Virus record (IMG/VR): IMGVR_UViG_3300046455_000203
Coordinates: 1-41,505 of that record
Source of the DNA: a virus
Reading direction: 5' to 3' (one strand)
DNA length: 41,505 nt
In this document: positions 39,037-41,505 of the stretch, in pieces
Layout of the letters: every line of letters begins with the position of its first letter
How positions within the stretch are numbered: position 1 is the first letter of the stretch
Notes under the pieces: generated by a model
Told to the model about the DNA's origin: nothing
The model's input: the letters and a program-made list of their open reading frames with translations, nothing else
The model's database searches: none
Made by a program: the position numbers and the translations under genes

Positions 39037-39081
39037 GTGCCAGGTAGTATCGGTGTTGCCACTTCTGATACTACCTGGCAC
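39037..39081 (+). terminator. Terminator after the capsid gene
   Basis: GTGCCAGGTAGTATC (39037-39051) and its exact complement (39067-39081), 15-bp stem with 15-base loop, then TTTGTCATTT. It lies 7 bases after the stop and 20 bases before the next ATG, so it probably lowers readthrough to the tail genes. Confidence 0.8.
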
Positions 39082-39101
39082 TTTGTCATTTGGAGGTAGA
39101 A

Positions 39102-39593
39102 ATGGTTGTTTTAGATGACGGAAAGAATTATATAGATATGGGCGGAGTTTGGGTAGAGTCCGATGCTTTGCGGATAGCCCAAGCAGTTAAAGATTACGAT
39201 GACAATCTTGAAGTAATTTGCCTTGATCCTGCTGATCCTAGGGTTAAAATTACTTCTGCACCATTTTTGGTCATTCAAAGAATGGCGAATGGTACATACC
39301 AAAAGGTCTTAGAAGCGTGGGAACTTGACAATCGTATCTTAGAGCGAATTTGGGCTGCCGATCAACAGAAAAACGATCAACTCAACACTCTAGAAAAGTG
39401 GGAGAAGGCTATCAAAGATGGTCAAGACAAACGATATCGCGAACAGCTTGATGAAGCCAATGAGTTGTCTCTTGACATTCTCGCATCAAAGGCTTCTGGA
39501 TATTCATTTAGGAACAAGATGGATGATAAAGTCAAGCTACACGAGAATAACCCAATTCCTACGCTGAACGATGGGAAAAAGAGTTTCTCATGA
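39102..39593 (+). CDS. Putative head-completion protein
   Basis: 163 residues from ATG 39102, chosen because GGAGG lies 5 bases upstream (a TTG at 39090 is in frame but overlaps that signal). Beta-rich first 70 residues, then a charged helix (ADQQKNDQLNTLEKWEKAIK). Between coat and adaptor genes, where head-joining proteins usually lie. No family is recognised. Confidence 0.6.
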   Translation: MVVLDDGKNYIDMGGVWVESDALRIAQAVKDYDDNLEVICLDPADPRVKITSAPFLVIQRMANGTYQKVLEAWELDNRILERIWAADQQKNDQLNTLEKWEKAIKDGQDKRYREQLDEANELSLDILASKASGYSFRNKMDDKVKLHENNPIPTLNDGKKSFS

Positions 39594-40234
39594 ATCTAAC
39601 TACTGTAGTGCGAAAAGTTCAAAGATTGTTTGGTGATACCCCCGCAGAAATTGTCATCACACAGACGGATATTTTTGATTGGGTAGATGAAGCTCAGCTT
39701 CAAATTACTCGAAAGACACACTGTCTTACTAAAAGTGCTACAGGACTCGCCGCTTCGACTTTTCCTCTCAATCTCCCTGCTGATTGGATTATGTCGAAGC
39801 GGCTTCTTTATGGAAAGACGGTACTCAAGTTTGTAGAGATTGATGATCTCGATGGTTTAAGTTATGATGCGACCGTGCCTGTAGATACTCCCACGGTGTA
39901 TTATATCTTCAACAAGCAACTCAATCTGTACCCAAATAAAGGTGCAAATGACACAACACAGTTGCAACATGATTATGTGTGTACCCCAACACCCATAGCT
40001 ACAATTGCAACTCCCTTAGATGTTCCCATTTCATATCATGAGGATATTGTACGTTACTGTATCATGCGTTCACATGAACGTAACGAGAATTACAAGGCTC
40101 AACAGATTAGTTCTGACACTCTTGAAGCCTATTCTGGCGAAAGAATGCAAGAAGCTACTAATCCTAATGAGGAAAACTATGTAATTCGGGATGATCCCGG
40201 TGAGAATGAAGTGTTCTCTGCCTATACATACTAA
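39590..40234 (+). CDS. Head-tail adaptor protein
   Basis: 214 residues. NLTTVVRKVQRLFGDTPAE, ITQTDIFDWVDEAQLQITRK and YHEDIVRYCIMRSHERNENY fit podovirus adaptor proteins (P22 gp4/T7 gp11 type in role), which sit under the portal. Coupled to the preceding gene as ATGA and followed by the nozzle gene. Confidence 0.7.
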   Translation: MNLTTVVRKVQRLFGDTPAEIVITQTDIFDWVDEAQLQITRKTHCLTKSATGLAASTFPLNLPADWIMSKRLLYGKTVLKFVEIDDLDGLSYDATVPVDTPTVYYIFNKQLNLYPNKGANDTTQLQHDYVCTPTPIATIATPLDVPISYHEDIVRYCIMRSHERNENYKAQQISSDTLEAYSGERMQEATNPNEENYVIRDDPGENEVFSAYTY

Positions 40235-40242
40235 GGGTTCTA

Positions 40243-41505
40243 ATGGCTGTCTTTGGAGAAGAAACTTTCGAGCTTCCTATCTTTGCTGGACTTGGCATAA
40301 CCGATAGACCTACTGACACTCTTTGTCCTCAACTTCAAAATATGTTTCTGAGTTCTGAGAAAGAATACCGGATCAGAGAAGATTTCATCCTAATCCAGCG
40401 AACTACGAAAACGCCAATCGCTATTGGAATTGCACAGCCTGTTCCTAGAACTCTTTTTGAAAATAACATGGAAGTGTTCACAGCTGTAGGTATTGAAACT
40501 GCGGATACTCCTACGATTTTACAGTTCTTTGATGATGGAACCACAAGAGATTGTAGATGGTTGAACTGTAATGCAATTACTCCTACATCTGTTGTTCAAA
40601 CATTAGCCGCTGGCTATGGTGTCAAAGCTTTTTGTCAGTACAAGGATCGCTATTATGCCAGTAATGGTACTACCGTTGGAAAGATTTTCAGAATTCAAAA
40701 CTTCGTAGCTGCCGGTGGTGCTTTAACAGTTACTGATCTGAACACTATTACTAAAGGCGTGGATATTCTTCTCACCTTTCGTTCTCGTGTGTTTGGGATC
40801 AAGAAGAACCGTATCTACTATACTGATCTTCCAGCTATTGCAGGTTACCCTGAGGTCTGGAATGAAAGTATCAATGTCATTGAAATTCCTTCTGTAGACT
40901 TTGATGTTACAGTTCACAATGCATTTGTCTACAGGGATAAGATTTATATGTTCACTGACAAGGGAATTTATGTTCTTTCCGTGAATGGTGCCCCTGTAAA
41001 CTGGAGTATTCAGCCGGTAAGTACTAACTACCCCATCTATGACAGAGACTCTGTATGTCTTAACAAGAATGTGATTTTCTTGACAGATCAACAGAGTGTA
41101 ACAATGTTTGATGGATCACAGTTTAAGCCTATTTCTAACAATATTCGCTCTGTTTTCCATAATAACAACTCAAGTTATTGTTGGTTTAGTGTGTATGCTT
41201 GGGAAGATGGAATTCTTCTTACTAGAAATAGTTTCAATGCTCCGTCTGGATTTTACACACGAAGTACAAATACTAATAACAACAAGAAAATGCTCTACTT
41301 CAACATGTTTATTTGGACGGAAATAGAGTTGGCTGATAGCTATTGGGCTACGATCAAAGCTGGTCGTAGTTTTTTGCCATATAGAGGTAAAGTTGCTAGT
41401 AGTTGGATTTGTGGTGTAACTAGTGCTACCGATCAATCTATTTATTTCTATGATGGAGGCTATTGGAAAGGAGATTGCGCTAATAGTACAGATCATATTG
41501 GGGGT
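40243..41505 (+). CDS. Tail nozzle/hub protein, N-terminal part (continues at 1-505)
   Basis: The first 421 codons; the complete protein is 540 residues across the circular junction. The sequence repeats short strand units with aromatic turns (RDKIYMFTDKGIYVLS, NKNVIFLTDQQSVTMFDGSQ, WSVYAWEDGILLTRN-like), as in beta-propeller nozzle proteins such as P22 gp10 and T7 gp12. It would close the tail tube below the adaptor and carry the fibre encoded next. Fold assigned by pattern only. Confidence 0.72.
   Translation, partial: MAVFGEETFELPIFAGLGITDRPTDTLCPQLQNMFLSSEKEYRIREDFILIQRTTKTPIAIGIAQPVPRTLFENNMEVFTAVGIETADTPTILQFFDDGTTRDCRWLNCNAITPTSVVQTLAAGYGVKAFCQYKDRYYASNGTTVGKIFRIQNFVAAGGALTVTDLNTITKGVDILLTFRSRVFGIKKNRIYYTDLPAIAGYPEVWNESINVIEIPSVDFDVTVHNAFVYRDKIYMFTDKGIYVLSVNGAPVNWSIQPVSTNYPIYDRDSVCLNKNVIFLTDQQSVTMFDGSQFKPISNNIRSVFHNNNSSYCWFSVYAWEDGILLTRNSFNAPSGFYTRSTNTNNNKKMLYFNMFIWTEIELADSYWATIKAGRSFLPYRGKVASSWICGVTSATDQSIYFYDGGYWKGDCANSTDHIGG
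41361..41505. repeat. Terminal overlap, right copy (same as 1-145)
   Basis: Right-hand copy of the 145-base assembly overlap; differs from the left copy only at 41379 (A against C at 19). Confidence 0.95.

Noticed and set aside
1-41505. CRISPR array, diversity-generating retroelement, integrase, transposase, ParA/ParB genes
   Set aside because: No spaced direct repeats, no reverse transcriptase or template-variable repeat pair, and no matching catalytic motifs were found on either strand.

Overview
The window is one complete genome of a small tailed phage of podovirus type, about 41.36 kb, that infects an actinobacterium. The last 145 bases repeat the first 145 with a single silent mismatch, and one gene (the tail nozzle) runs off the right end and continues in frame at the left end, so the map is circular or circularly permuted. 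The host call rests on a WhiB-family Fe-S regulator, a family confined to Actinobacteria and their phages. The DNA is AT-rich for such a host (roughly 40-45% GC by eye), which would fit low-GC freshwater actinobacteria; that last step is inference.

Rightward (late) arm, 30449 to 41505 continuing 1 to 9740: putative small terminase, amidase endolysin, a one-TM peptide, a three-TM holin, an acidic protein, large terminase, two small proteins, portal, scaffold, major capsid protein, a hairpin terminator, head-completion protein, adaptor, beta-propeller-like nozzle, tail fibre with a self-cleaving S74 chaperone, a set of putative internal or ejection proteins ending in a 1447-residue protein with an ADP-ribosyltransferase-like domain, and the WhiB-like regulator. 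Both the first gene (30449) and the WhiB gene (9324) have a -10 box ending exactly 6 nt before the ATG and no Shine-Dalgarno, so both look leaderless. Rightward transcription probably stops at an intrinsic terminator (9880-9906) embedded in the oppositely oriented RuvC-like gene.

Leftward (early) arm, 30023 down to 9538: two paralogous AT-hook-like proteins with similar operator-rich leaders, a consensus promoter (TTGACA-17-TACTAT, 28530-28558), then about 45 tightly packed genes, many overlapping as ATGA, GTGA or TAATG. They include many tiny zinc-finger proteins, a wHTH-like protein, an SNF2 helicase, two HNH-type nucleases, a secreted lysozyme-like protein, a DnaQ exonuclease, a recombination set (Cas4/RecB-like nuclease, Sak4-like ATPase, DUF669 protein), a fused AEP primase-helicase, a family A DNA polymerase and a RuvC-like resolvase. 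I saw no integrase, CI-like repressor or ParA/ParB gene.

Non-coding highlights: a perfect bacterial chromosomal parS site at 29463-29478; two reduced tRNA-like elements between early genes (20187-20254 and 27440-27484), one ending next to a start codon; a 20-bp compound hairpin with repeated palindromes in the early leader; and the octamer CCTGTAGG, which I counted 17 times on the two strands. All homology calls come from reading motifs by eye; no database search was run.
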